A stretch of DNA of 37,929 nt from a virus: positions 1 through 37,929 of IMG/VR virus record IMGVR_UViG_3300034073_002127, one strand, 5' to 3'. Shown piece by piece: positions 24,325-31,061 of the stretch. Made by a program: the position numbers and the translations under genes. How positions within the stretch are numbered: position 1 is the stretch's first letter; each line of letters opens with the position of its first letter. A model generated the notes under the pieces. The model had not been told where the DNA came from, searched no databases, and saw only the letters and a list, made by a program, of their open reading frames with translations.

Positions 24325-24609
24325 TTATTTGTTTTGTAATTTTAGCCAAAGATTTGCTACAGCTTCTTCCGGTGTAGAATAATTCTTACATTCTCCATAA
24401 CAAGGACGGCAATGCCACTGGTTTAATCCTTTCCTTTCTAATAATTCAAATCTATCCCCGCACGCTTCTATAAGCTCGGAGAGGGTTGGATATTCCCACT
24501 CAGCATTATCCCATTGTAATTCAGAACTTTGTCCATTATGACACTCTAAATACCATTCTTTAAAAACGAAACCTGCATCTTTTAGTTTTTTTGCTAGTTC
24601 GTAATTCAT
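24325..24609 (-). CDS. Hypothetical protein, diverged paralogue of 5546-5863
   Basis: 94 residues; residues 1-50 almost match the 5546 product (MNYELAKKLKDAGF..., YPTLSELIEACG), while the tail differs and has Cys/His residues (HCRPCYGEC) that could bind zinc. The shared EEAVANL motif remains near the C-terminus. It overlaps the upstream 38-residue membrane gene by ATGA. The copy is inverted relative to 5546, so a duplication with inversion, or acquisition from a relative, is implied. Confidence 0.65.
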   Translation of the reverse strand: MNYELAKKLKDAGFVFKEWYLECHNGQSSELQWDNAEWEYPTLSELIEACGDRFELLERKGLNQWHCRPCYGECKNYSTPEEAVANLWLKLQNK

Positions 24610-24722
24610 TTCAGTAATAAAGTTAAAAGTAATATAAACAAAATACTATATTGCAATACTAAATTAGCTTGTGTATTTCGTTTTGTGCTTATCAATGTTT
24701 TCTCTAATTCTGTTTCGTTCAT
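24606..24722 (-). CDS. Small membrane protein inserted in a duplicated locus (38 aa)
   Basis: 38 residues: a polar N-terminal third and a hydrophobic C-terminal helix (LQYSILFILLLTLLLK), a tail-anchored layout. It starts at an ATGAA that continues the decayed copy of the 5355 gene tail, and ends in the ATGA that starts the 5546 paralogue. Compared with the plus-strand locus, where those two are directly joined, this gene looks inserted between ATGAA repeats. Confidence 0.5.
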   Translation of the reverse strand: MNETELEKTLISTKRNTQANLVLQYSILFILLLTLLLK

Positions 24723-24770
24723 TTTGTTTCTAAGTTATTCCCGGCTAGCCTTCTAGTTCTTTATCCATAT
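24723..24770 (-). pseudogene. Decayed copy of the 3' end of the gene at 5355
   Basis: On the minus strand these bases still encode RLAGNNLETK and a stop in the ATGA context, matching the last codons of 5355-5549. A stop lies in frame just upstream and no start remains. Confidence 0.55.
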
Positions 24771-24809
24771 ATGTATAATACTACTTAATCTATTTTTGTA
24801 AAGCGACCT

Positions 24810-24959
24810 TTAATTGATAAACTTTGCTAAAATCTTAGCCCAAAATGTGAAGACTATTGAGTCGTCCATCCTTATAACCCTTTTCTCTCGTTCTCGGACT
24901 TCTTTGATGTATTTAAAATACCCCCAAAATCCTATCACTTTTTTATTTTGATATTTCAT
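24810..24959 (-). CDS. Hypothetical microprotein (49 aa)
   Basis: A 49-residue basic, aromatic-rich protein (FWGYFKYIKE; VFTFWAKILAKF) with a charged centre. It starts inside the last codons of the upstream HNH gene, overlapping it by 17 bases, so it is probably translated by coupling. No motif recognised. Confidence 0.45.
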   Translation of the reverse strand: MKYQNKKVIGFWGYFKYIKEVREREKRVIRMDDSIVFTFWAKILAKFIN

Positions 24960-25587
24960 ATTGTTTGATTATATCACAAAGCGGAACTCCAATCTTTGTT
25001 TTGTATTTAATAAAACTATAAGGAATCTTTAAAAAGTCTGACCATTCAGAGATGGTTTTACTCACACCATTCAAGCGTATAAAATGGTTTGAGCTTTTGT
25101 TATTTTGTTGCTCTTTAATGGTTGCCCACCGACAGTTTTCTTTACAATAATTTCCAAGACTATTTATTCTATCAATAGTAGTGTTTTTTTCTCCATATAA
25201 TTCAACGTGTTTTAGGTATTCTTCATACATATCATCTCTAAATTCCTCAAAGGATTTCCACTCATTTTTAATACCACGCAAGAAGTAGCTTTTTGCAGTT
25301 TTTACTTGGCTAGCATTATGGCATCTGTTTTGTATACCTCTAAATATATTATTAAATCTACAAAAGGACATTCCGTGCTTGAAATTTCTTTTGGCAGTGA
25401 CCTCTGATTGCAAACACCCACACGATCTGGTGTGTCCACTTCTAATATCTCCGCCCGGTAAGATTACCTTATTTCCGCACTCACAAAGGCAAAGCCATTT
25501 TAACCGACCCCAATTATCTTTACCAGCCATACTTAGAGCCGTTAGTCTATTGAATTTTTGATTTGTAATGTCTGCTCGTTTTGCCAT
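24943..25587 (-). CDS. HNH-type homing endonuclease-like protein
   Basis: 214 residues from the ATG at 25587, which I prefer over an in-frame ATG 36 bases upstream because the product then starts with a typical charged MAKRAD. The N-terminal part has a Cys4 pattern (CLCECG ... SCGC) used for DNA binding. The centre carries TTIDRINSLGNYCKENCRWA, matching free-standing phage HNH nucleases with the DRI-x-GNYC-x-NCRWAT signature. The C-terminal part looks like a small DNA-recognition helix domain (LNGVSKTISEWSDFLKIP). It is the first gene of the only leftward operon. Likely a selfish homing nuclease. Confidence 0.8.
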   Translation of the reverse strand: MAKRADITNQKFNRLTALSMAGKDNWGRLKWLCLCECGNKVILPGGDIRSGHTRSCGCLQSEVTAKRNFKHGMSFCRFNNIFRGIQNRCHNASQVKTAKSYFLRGIKNEWKSFEEFRDDMYEEYLKHVELYGEKNTTIDRINSLGNYCKENCRWATIKEQQNNKSSNHFIRLNGVSKTISEWSDFLKIPYSFIKYKTKIGVPLCDIIKQYEISK

Positions 25588-26131
25588 TTTTTTAGTTAGA
25601 TTAGAGTTAATAAAAGAAAACAAGAGAAAGTGGACAAAGAGAAAAAAGAAAAAGTCCCCAGAAAAAGAAAAAGAAAAAGGTTACCCAAATTAGAGCCATC
25701 CTTCCTTCCAGAAAGTCCGATATTAAAAAACCCTTAGACGGAGACCCGAACTTTCGCTCGGGGCTACCTCTAAAGGTTCTTTGATATTATCTAAAACTAT
25801 TTTTTGGTAGCATTGTTCTCTCGTCCGTAGACCTACTACGATATATCAAGTATATTCTCAGCTCTGTTTTTTGTCAAGCATATTTCTAACTTTGTATTTT
25901 TGTGATAGTATTGCTGTATCCCTGAGTTGTTGAACGATAAGGCGGGAGAGTGCAAATAATCGGCCTCGGTTCACCTCCGACTAGCCAGCCTAGTATGCTC
26001 TCCCTCGGTGTAATGGCATCCAGAAAGAAAATAAAACGATATACTTGGACTTGGTCCGGACGAAAAGCGTCCAAGCGTTTTTACAAAGACCAGAAAGAAT
26101 TTAAAAAGCAAAAATATTTAATATTAAGATC
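25588..26131. other. Non-coding stretch with purine tract and hairpins
   Basis: No convincing gene lies here. It holds an A/G-rich tract with GAAAAA repeats (25621-25680). It also has a CCCGA/TCGGG hairpin (25745-25749/25758-25762) and GCTACC/GGTAGC pairing (25763-25768 with 25806-25811). A GGGAGAG/CTCTCCC stem lies at about 25943-25949 with 25999-26005. A hairpin CTTGGAC/GTCCAAG (about 26042-26074) followed by GCGTTTTT looks like an intrinsic terminator on the plus strand. A small RNA between about 25920 and 26085 is possible. The leftward operon promoter should also lie at its left edge, but no strong match is seen. Confidence 0.4.
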
Positions 26132-26203
26132 GGGGGTGGGTGGTGAAGTCATCACGGTTGGCTCATAACCAGCACAAATCGGAGCGTTACCGGTATCCCC
26201 TAC
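26132..26203 (+). tRNA. tRNA-Met-like cloverleaf (CAU anticodon) lacking elbow bases
   Basis: A full cloverleaf can be drawn. Acceptor 26132-26138/26196-26202 has six of seven pairs, failing only at the terminal C-U. The D stem is 26141-26144/26153-26156 with an 8-base loop. The anticodon stem is 26158-26162/26170-26174 with loop CTCATAA. The variable region is four bases, and the T stem is 26179-26183/26191-26195 with a 7-base loop. Four pairs are G-U on this strand and would be C-A on the other, so the RNA is the plus strand. The D loop has no GG and the T loop (AGCGTTA) lacks TTC; base 8 is G. It is either a degenerate tRNA or a tRNA mimic. Confidence 0.55.
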
Positions 26204-26210
26204 AAAATTT

Positions 26211-26219
26211 TATCCACAC
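26211..26219 (+). promoter_or_regulatory. DnaA box TTATCCACA
   Basis: Exact match to the bacterial DnaA-box consensus, five bases upstream of the -35 of the promoter at 26224. One of four related boxes in intergenic DNA. Confidence 0.45.
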
Positions 26220-26223
26220 CATA

Positions 26224-26252
26224 TTGTTGAAACTACTTTTTTATGCTAATAT
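26224..26252 (+). promoter_or_regulatory. Sigma70-type promoter for the fibre genes
   Basis: TTGTTG (26224-26229), 17 bases, TAATAT (26247-26252) with an upstream TG (extended -10). The expected start is about 26259, 28 bases before the ATG at 26287. Confidence 0.5.
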
Positions 26253-26286
26253 TATTTCAGCAAATGGAAGGTTGTTACATTTTAAA

Positions 26287-27159
26287 ATGACTTCTAAAAT
26301 AAATCCCAAAGAATACTTAACTCTATCGGCTAAATTCAAAGCCAACCCTGTAATGGCTCTTTTGGAAATGACTCAAAAAATCTCTGGCGAGTATATGCAG
26401 AAAATGGATGAGCTGAAATCTGTTTATGAAGATAAAACAAAAAAAATACTGTCTGAACTTGGCTCGCAAATCGCTAAGAAAGAAGCCGGGGAAGTAATTC
26501 GTGGCAGTATTGCTGATATAACTAAAAAAATACAAGCTGGAATTAAGATACCAGAAGTAAAAGACGGCTACACCCCTGTAAAAAACAGGGATTATTTTGA
26601 TGGTGAGGACGGCAAGACCCCTCAGAAGGGCATAGATTATCCCTCAAAGGCTCAAATCCGTGAAATGGTATCAGACTGCGTTATGTCCGAAACAACTATG
26701 CTAGAGGGTGAAATGGAGGCTAAGCACAAGAAACATTCTGTAGAGATAAAAATGCTAGTGGAAAAAATCAAAAAAGACTTTCCAAAATTTGAATTAAAAG
26801 GCGAGGATATTGTAAGGGAAATAAATAGCTTGCCGATCACCCCAGACAAACAAATAGATGCAAAGCATATTAAAAATCTTCCAAAAGTAAAAGTGGATGG
26901 AAAGAAAAGATTAGGCCGTGGCACCGGAACTTTTGGTAGTAATGTCCAGTATTACGATTTAACGGATCAATGTAATGGTGTAACTAAAAGTTTTACTATC
27001 CCAGCTCACAGCCGAGTATTGGCCGTTTACAGCACGCAGTTTCCTATTGTTTACCGGCCTTTAATAGATTGGACTGATACTGCTTTAACGCTTGAAATGA
27101 CAGCAGAAGTAGGCGCTCCCGAGCAGAACCAAACTTTATTTATATTATATGTTGAATGA
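26287..27159 (+). CDS. Collagen-like tail fibre protein (290 aa)
   Basis: The start chosen is at 26287 (MTSKINPKEYL), downstream of a promoter; an in-frame ATG 147 bases earlier would begin inside the tRNA-like element. The N-terminal half is helical and charged. Residues about 95-125 have collagen-like and KDGxTPxKxxDYxDG-type repeats (GYTPVKNRDYFDGEDGKTP) common in phage fibres. A helical segment follows, and the C-terminal 80 residues form a compact beta domain ending FILYVE, possibly a trimerisation or receptor-binding head. It overlaps the next fibre gene by 11 bases. Confidence 0.65.
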   Translation: MTSKINPKEYLTLSAKFKANPVMALLEMTQKISGEYMQKMDELKSVYEDKTKKILSELGSQIAKKEAGEVIRGSIADITKKIQAGIKIPEVKDGYTPVKNRDYFDGEDGKTPQKGIDYPSKAQIREMVSDCVMSETTMLEGEMEAKHKKHSVEIKMLVEKIKKDFPKFELKGEDIVREINSLPITPDKQIDAKHIKNLPKVKVDGKKRLGRGTGTFGSNVQYYDLTDQCNGVTKSFTIPAHSRVLAVYSTQFPIVYRPLIDWTDTALTLEMTAEVGAPEQNQTLFILYVE

Positions 27160-28984
27160 TATTAAAAAAATAATAATTGGAGTTCTTGGCTTTGCGGTAG
27201 TTTTTTCTGCTTTACAGTTTTTTACGTCAGAAGATATTAAACTTGGAGCAGCACCTTATAGGATAGAAAGAACATTGATACCGGAAACAGATAGCACCTA
27301 CGACCTTGGCACCACAACTAGACGGTGGCGAACTGGTTATTTTGATACTGTAGATGCAACAAACTATGTAGGCATAACAGCCACTACCACTTGGGGAACT
27401 ATTGTCGGCACTATTACAGATCAAACTGATTTGATAGCTTATGCTACTAGCACCTTTCAGCCTATTGGTTCATATTTAACTGATGAAACCGACCCACTCT
27501 CTCTTCACTTAGACCAAACCACTCCACAAACAGTCACGGGTGGTTCTCCAGTTTTTGATGACGGCATTACGGTTAATGATTATTTCTCAATGAACCACGA
27601 CCTTGGTGGTGGCACTTATGCCAACTTTAATAACGAACCAGTCCCTGGCGAGCCAAACTTTGTTTTTGATATTGTAAAGTATCTAGGGGTTTCTCAGGTA
27701 GGTAGAGGGTATATTACTTTGGGAACTGATGACACAGCTGTCTTAGACCTAGAAGGAGGTATAAACTTTCCAGGCTATGTTGCTTTCTTTGATTATGGAA
27801 ATGTAGACTCCAATGTTTATGGCAACTATGTCCACGATGATAATAACTATGTAAAAGTTCTTGATAGAACCAACGATTTAGCTTTAAGAGTGAAAGGTGG
27901 TGTTAGATTAGAATCCCTAGCTGGTAATGGGGCTGGAGTAGTAGCAGTAGATGATGATGGTAACTTATCTTTTGGTGCTGGTGGTGCTGCTCTCTTAGAT
28001 GGAAGTAATCAGCCGTTTACTGGGGATTTAACAATAAGTAAAACAACTCCTAAACTTACTCTTACTGATTCTGGTGGGTCAACTGGTTATCTCGCATTAG
28101 ATAATACTAATGATAAACTTAAAATTGGTATTGGGTCAACAATAGATTCACCACATATCTATATGAGTCCAAGTGGTTCAGCACCAGTTACCGCTTATAC
28201 AAACACAGGCGGTTCGGGAGATAGAAGGGGATGGGTAACTGTTTCTACAAATATGACTTATGCTAACACCCTAGCAAATATTATAGACGGTTCTCAAAGT
28301 AACAATTTGTATTTTAATACACAATCCGCCACTGGAAAATATTTAAGATTTGATTTTGGTGTTGGTGCAAATTACTGGATTGATAATTTCAAAATATATT
28401 ATAACGGAACTTTTAATGGAGATGGTACTTGGAAAGTACAGGGTAGTAATGATGGTTCTAATTGGACTGATGTTTCTTCAAATTTTACTTGGGGTGGTTC
28501 TGCTGCTGGAACAGAATTTAGTGTGGATTTAATTGATTCGGGGTATAGGTATTATCAGTTTCTTGGAGTTAGTGGTAATATGACCGATGGTTATTACCAA
28601 AGAGAAATTACCTTTAAAATCGGTGTTCCTGGTCCATCTGCAGTAGGCATTTTTACTAGCGATACAACAGAAGCTATAAACCTTAGCGGAACTACTGCAA
28701 CAGATGATGATATATTTATAAGGGCAGATAATAAAAAGCTTTATTTCGGAGCAGGAGATGATGCTTCAATATACTATGACGGCACTAATATGCTTATCAA
28801 TCCGAAGGTCGTAGGAACTGGTATATTAGATGTCGCTGGAGTATTACAGACAGACGGATATAACAGTTCTGACGGAACAGCTGGAATGACTGACACCAGA
28901 AGCTTTAATGATGCCGATGGTAATGCACACGCTGTGACAATCAAAAATGGTTTAATAACTGGATGGGTAGTCACCCCTCCATAA
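27149..28984 (+). CDS. Large fibre-like protein with F5/8-type (discoidin) domain and membrane anchor
   Basis: 611 residues. N-terminal hydrophobic helix (about 8-27). The motif STYDLGTTTRRWRTGYF (about 48-64) is typical of phage tail fibres. A repetitive beta region follows, with ATSTFQPIGSYLT-type spacers. Residues about 345-490 form a discoidin-like carbohydrate-binding domain: ANIIDGSQSNNLYF, YLRFDFG, WKVQGSNDGSNWTDVSS, YYQFLGVSG. The C-terminus has short strand repeats and ends in GLITGWVVTPP, a frequent fibre ending. Probably surface-binding. The membrane segment is unexpected for a virion fibre and recurs in three other proteins here. Confidence 0.7.
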   Translation: MLNDIKKIIIGVLGFAVVFSALQFFTSEDIKLGAAPYRIERTLIPETDSTYDLGTTTRRWRTGYFDTVDATNYVGITATTTWGTIVGTITDQTDLIAYATSTFQPIGSYLTDETDPLSLHLDQTTPQTVTGGSPVFDDGITVNDYFSMNHDLGGGTYANFNNEPVPGEPNFVFDIVKYLGVSQVGRGYITLGTDDTAVLDLEGGINFPGYVAFFDYGNVDSNVYGNYVHDDNNYVKVLDRTNDLALRVKGGVRLESLAGNGAGVVAVDDDGNLSFGAGGAALLDGSNQPFTGDLTISKTTPKLTLTDSGGSTGYLALDNTNDKLKIGIGSTIDSPHIYMSPSGSAPVTAYTNTGGSGDRRGWVTVSTNMTYANTLANIIDGSQSNNLYFNTQSATGKYLRFDFGVGANYWIDNFKIYYNGTFNGDGTWKVQGSNDGSNWTDVSSNFTWGGSAAGTEFSVDLIDSGYRYYQFLGVSGNMTDGYYQREITFKIGVPGPSAVGIFTSDTTEAINLSGTTATDDDIFIRADNKKLYFGAGDDASIYYDGTNMLINPKVVGTGILDVAGVLQTDGYNSSDGTAGMTDTRSFNDADGNAHAVTIKNGLITGWVVTPP

Positions 28985-28999
28985 TAATAAAATAAAAAT

Positions 29000-29371
29000 A
29001 TGAGTATATTTGATGGACAAATAAATGAGAGTGAAGGGGTAAAGATTTATAAGAATCTTTGTGCAAAAGCTCCTAATCAAAAAATGGGTGAGGAGAATAG
29101 GTGTATATCAGCTTTTACCGATTTATGGGGAAGTGATGTAGTAGATATTCCTGATACTAATTATCGGACAGTGGCTAATCCAATTAGCCGAGAGGTAGCA
29201 AGTGAAGTCTTGGGTTATTTAGGCACGGAGGCATATAAAATCTTTGCTTCCCATTCAATGTGGCAGGATTCTATTATGATTATCAATCCTGACTGGAAGA
29301 AATTAGTGCCACCTTATGAAGTTATCTTTAACGAAGATGGTTCAGCCCAATTAAAAGATGCAGAAGAATAA
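29000..29371 (+). CDS. Hypothetical protein (123 aa)
   Basis: A 123-residue mixed alpha/beta protein with no recognised motif, following the fibre genes. Its C-terminus overlaps the start of the next gene by 14 bases, so the two are likely coexpressed. Perhaps a fibre accessory or early lysis-linked protein. Confidence 0.5.
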   Translation: MSIFDGQINESEGVKIYKNLCAKAPNQKMGEENRCISAFTDLWGSDVVDIPDTNYRTVANPISREVASEVLGYLGTEAYKIFASHSMWQDSIMIINPDWKKLVPPYEVIFNEDGSAQLKDAEE

Positions 29372-29624
29372 TCAAAAAATAATAACAGGGTTGCTGATTG
29401 GCGAGTGCTTACTGGCTACTCTTTATACTTGGCTCGTTGGTGAGTCTTGGTTATCGGGTATCTTAATCTCCCTGTTTGGAGTGATAAGTGTCTGGGAATA
29501 TGTCTCACTTAAAATCACAGGTAAGACCGTATCTAAAAGATACGAATTGAGTTCAAAGAAAACAGGAATGTCGGTTATCTTGGCTATTTTGCTAAGTTTA
29601 TTGTTCGCACATTTGACAATCTAG
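29358..29624 (+). CDS. Three-helix membrane protein, holin candidate
   Basis: 88 residues with three hydrophobic segments (about 8-28, 30-50 and 70-86) and a charged loop between the second and third. Size and topology suit a class I holin. It lies upstream of, but some 1.7 kb away from, the protease lysis cassette at 31298, so an alternative membrane role is possible. It overlaps the preceding gene. Confidence 0.5.
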   Translation: MQKNNQKIITGLLIGECLLATLYTWLVGESWLSGILISLFGVISVWEYVSLKITGKTVSKRYELSSKKTGMSVILAILLSLLFAHLTI

Positions 29625-29642
29625 ACGATTCTATACGTCTAT
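29622..29642. promoter_or_regulatory. Inverted repeat TAGACG...CGTCTA before the HNH gene
   Basis: TAGACG and CGTCTA with an 8-base centre (29622-29641) lie 20-odd bases upstream of the -10 at 29663. It could be an operator for this promoter or, as RNA, a short terminator for the holin-like gene. Confidence 0.35.
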
Positions 29643-29662
29643 AAATAAGATAGATAATATTA

Positions 29663-29668
29663 TATAAT
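29663..29668 (+). promoter_or_regulatory. -10 element giving a leaderless HNH mRNA
   Basis: TATAAT (29663-29668). The A of the ATG at 29675 is seven bases after it, the usual start site, so the transcript would be leaderless. No good -35 is seen. Confidence 0.4.
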
Positions 29669-29674
29669 AGAGAA

Positions 29675-30043
29675 ATGACAAAAGAAAAAGACTTAAAACG
29701 ACATAGAGAGTGGGCAAAAAATAATCAAGAGTATGCTCAACTTTACCATTTCTATTGGAGACAAAAGAGAAAAAATGGTGAATCTACTAAAAGAAAAATA
29801 ATTCTCTACAAAAATAAACTAGAAAGTTTTTTAAGACGATCTGCTTGGAATAAAATTAAGGATGAGATTAAATTTGGCAGGATGAAAAAATTACCTTGTG
29901 AGATTTGTAAGACAACTAAAAATATAGAAGCTCATCATTATTTGGGTTATGAGAAAGAAAATTGGTTAAAGGTCAAATGGTTATGTATTAAACATCACAG
30001 AGCGGAACATCGTAGTTTTAAAATAAAAAAAACGACCCCATAA
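29675..30043 (+). CDS. Small HNH nuclease-like protein (122 aa)
   Basis: The N-terminal 70 residues are basic and helical (DNA contact likely). The C-terminal HNH/treble-clef region reads C75-x2-C78, then H87-H88 in EAHHYLGY, N96-W97, C104 and H107-H108. This matches small HNH proteins in which Cys pairs hold zinc and the HH carries catalysis. It lies directly upstream of the structured RNA at 30074. Whether it belongs to that cassette, or is an independent homing-type nuclease, is open. Confidence 0.75.
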   Translation: MTKEKDLKRHREWAKNNQEYAQLYHFYWRQKRKNGESTKRKIILYKNKLESFLRRSAWNKIKDEIKFGRMKKLPCEICKTTKNIEAHHYLGYEKENWLKVKWLCIKHHRAEHRSFKIKKTTP

Positions 30044-30050
30044 TGTCGTT
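30024..30050 (-). terminator. Intrinsic terminator oriented leftward
   Basis: AACGAC (30031-30036) pairs with GTCGTT (30045-30050). Read on the minus strand the stem is followed by a T-run (from the A-run at 30024-30032). No leftward gene to the right is evident, so its substrate is unclear. On the plus strand its U-tract is weak. Confidence 0.5.
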
Positions 30051-30073
30051 AAACTTATAGTTCTTTAACACAA

Positions 30074-30292
30074 GTTAGTAATTCAATTCAGGGCAGACTA
30101 AACGTCTACAATGAATTAGACTTTGGAGAAATATGATGGCAACATAATTGTAAGGTGATGCTAACGCACCCGAGCAAGAATTAGTTTCTCCGAGAATTAC
30201 ATCGGCTGAAAGTCCGTCAGCGGGTGGCGAGCCACGCTAAGACCTTAAATGGCAACTGTTGTGAAGTGTCTGCTTTGAATTGAATTACTAAC
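30074..30292 (+). ncRNA. Structured RNA closed by a 25-bp stem
   Basis: Bases 30074-30098 pair with 30268-30292 over 25 positions; the only two deviations are G-U on the plus strand. Inside are stem GGAGAAA/TTTCTCC (about 30125-30131/30185-30191) with a GGTG/CACC hairpin, GCTGA/TCAGC and AGCG/CGCT enclosing TGG-CGAG-CCA. Such long-stem, multi-hairpin architecture between HNH-type genes suggests a functional RNA of a mobile element. I do not recognise a group I or II intron core, RNase P, tmRNA or HEARO pattern. Confidence 0.6.
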
Positions 30293-30308
30293 ATATAGGG
30301 GGTCAAAA

Positions 30309-30470
30309 ATGATAATCTGTCTGCATAGATTCACAGGCGACTGCCCTGATTGCGGTGAGGATTTGGACACAAATCACCACCCCAACAATCTGGACTGTCG
30401 GAACTATACGCCTATCAGTGTTCACATTGAGGAGGTGCAAGATGATAACAGCACTACTGGCGGTGTGTGA
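30309..30470 (+). CDS. Zinc-ribbon microprotein in the cassette (53 aa)
   Basis: Starts after AGGGGG, about nine bases upstream of the ATG. The 53 residues contain CLHR, CPDCG, HH and DC: a C-H-C-C-type zinc cluster (Cys12/Cys15 knuckle). The 3' end overlaps the next gene by 29 bases. No family is recognised. Confidence 0.6.
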   Translation: MIICLHRFTGDCPDCGEDLDTNHHPNNLDCRNYTPISVHIEEVQDDNSTTGGV

Positions 30471-30738
30471 GAAGTTTAAGCTCCACCCTGTCGTAGTGTT
30501 TGCTCTAGCACTTCACTACAATGAACGGCACTGGAGTAACAAGCGTGTTCACGAATACTTCGTCTCTTGGCTAGAACAAGATGAAGAAATGGAAGACACG
30601 ATGAGGTTGACAGAAATCCCCAAATTCATTGAGGATTACTGCATCGACCTGATGGCTGGAATTACTGTCCTGCCGAAATGGTTCACGGAGAAAACCAAAC
30701 AACTGGAGGCACAGAATGAATTGGACAGTGCATCATAG
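30442..30738 (+). CDS. Hypothetical helical protein in the cassette (98 aa)
   Basis: I choose the ATG at 30442 because GAGGAGG lies seven to twelve bases upstream, rather than an earlier in-frame ATG at 30355. The 98 residues are mainly helical, with Trp and His (HYNERHWSNKRVHEYF) in the middle and an acidic patch. It overlaps both neighbours. No motif known to me. Confidence 0.6.
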   Translation: MITALLAVCEKFKLHPVVVFALALHYNERHWSNKRVHEYFVSWLEQDEEMEDTMRLTEIPKFIEDYCIDLMAGITVLPKWFTEKTKQLEAQNELDSAS

Positions 30739-30961
30739 GAAGGAGAAGTCTCGGGGAGGTGATAACTCCCAGAGAAATACGGCTTTGGTTCCACAATCAA
30801 GGCACGTGGCGTGGCATATTCTGAAAGGAACAATGCCATTAGAGAAGCTCTGCTTCTACATCAACACCTTTCTCATTGACCCCGACTACGAGATACAGCT
30901 CGTGCAGAAGCACCCGCCTGTGTCTCCTGACCAACTGGATTTGCCGTTAGGACACTCCTAA
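30716..30961 (+). CDS. Small HNH-like protein of the cassette (81 aa)
   Basis: Residues 6-7 (HH), GGDNSQRN (14-21) and H30/H34 give the H-x-S-x-GG-x-N ... N ... H-x3-H pattern of minimal HNH nucleases. There are no Cys pairs. At 81 residues it is only the HNH core, so it may cut or nick as part of a complex, perhaps with the upstream proteins or RNA. It starts inside the previous gene and is followed by a hairpin. Confidence 0.65.
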   Translation: MNWTVHHRKEKSRGGDNSQRNTALVPQSRHVAWHILKGTMPLEKLCFYINTFLIDPDYEIQLVQKHPPVSPDQLDLPLGHS

Positions 30962-30977
30962 CGATAACCCACGCTTT

Positions 30978-30997
30978 GCCCTGTGCGATAACAGGGC
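30978..30997 (+). terminator. Hairpin closing the cassette
   Basis: GCCCTGT (30978-30984) pairs perfectly with ACAGGGC (30991-30997), loop GCGATA. The following bases are A/T-rich but lack a clear T-run. Confidence 0.4.
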
Positions 30998-31061
30998 TAA
31001 ATACCAATGATTTTATTAACGTTCTGGGCTTATAAAATACCCAGACACAATTTATAAGCAA

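Larger units (their letters stand above)
30052..30997 (+). mobile_element. Candidate mobile cassette: structured RNA plus three small genes
   Basis: The RNA, three tightly packed genes (30309, 30442, 30716) and a closing GCCCTGT/ACAGGGC hairpin (30978-30997) form a block. It differs from its neighbours: visibly richer in G and C, with real Shine-Dalgarno sequences (AGGGGG, GGAGG, GGAAGGAG), which are rare elsewhere here. The last gene is HNH-like. No terminal repeats or target duplication were identified, so the boundaries are guesses. Confidence 0.4.

Noticed and set aside
25950-26168. Basic 72-residue ORF
   Set aside because: It overlaps hairpins and the tRNA-like element, and its composition looks like frame noise.
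30074-30292. Group I or group II intron, RNase P RNA, tmRNA or HEARO RNA
   Set aside because: No intron core or domain V, no RNase P or tmRNA signature, no interrupted gene and no IscB/IsrB-like protein nearby.
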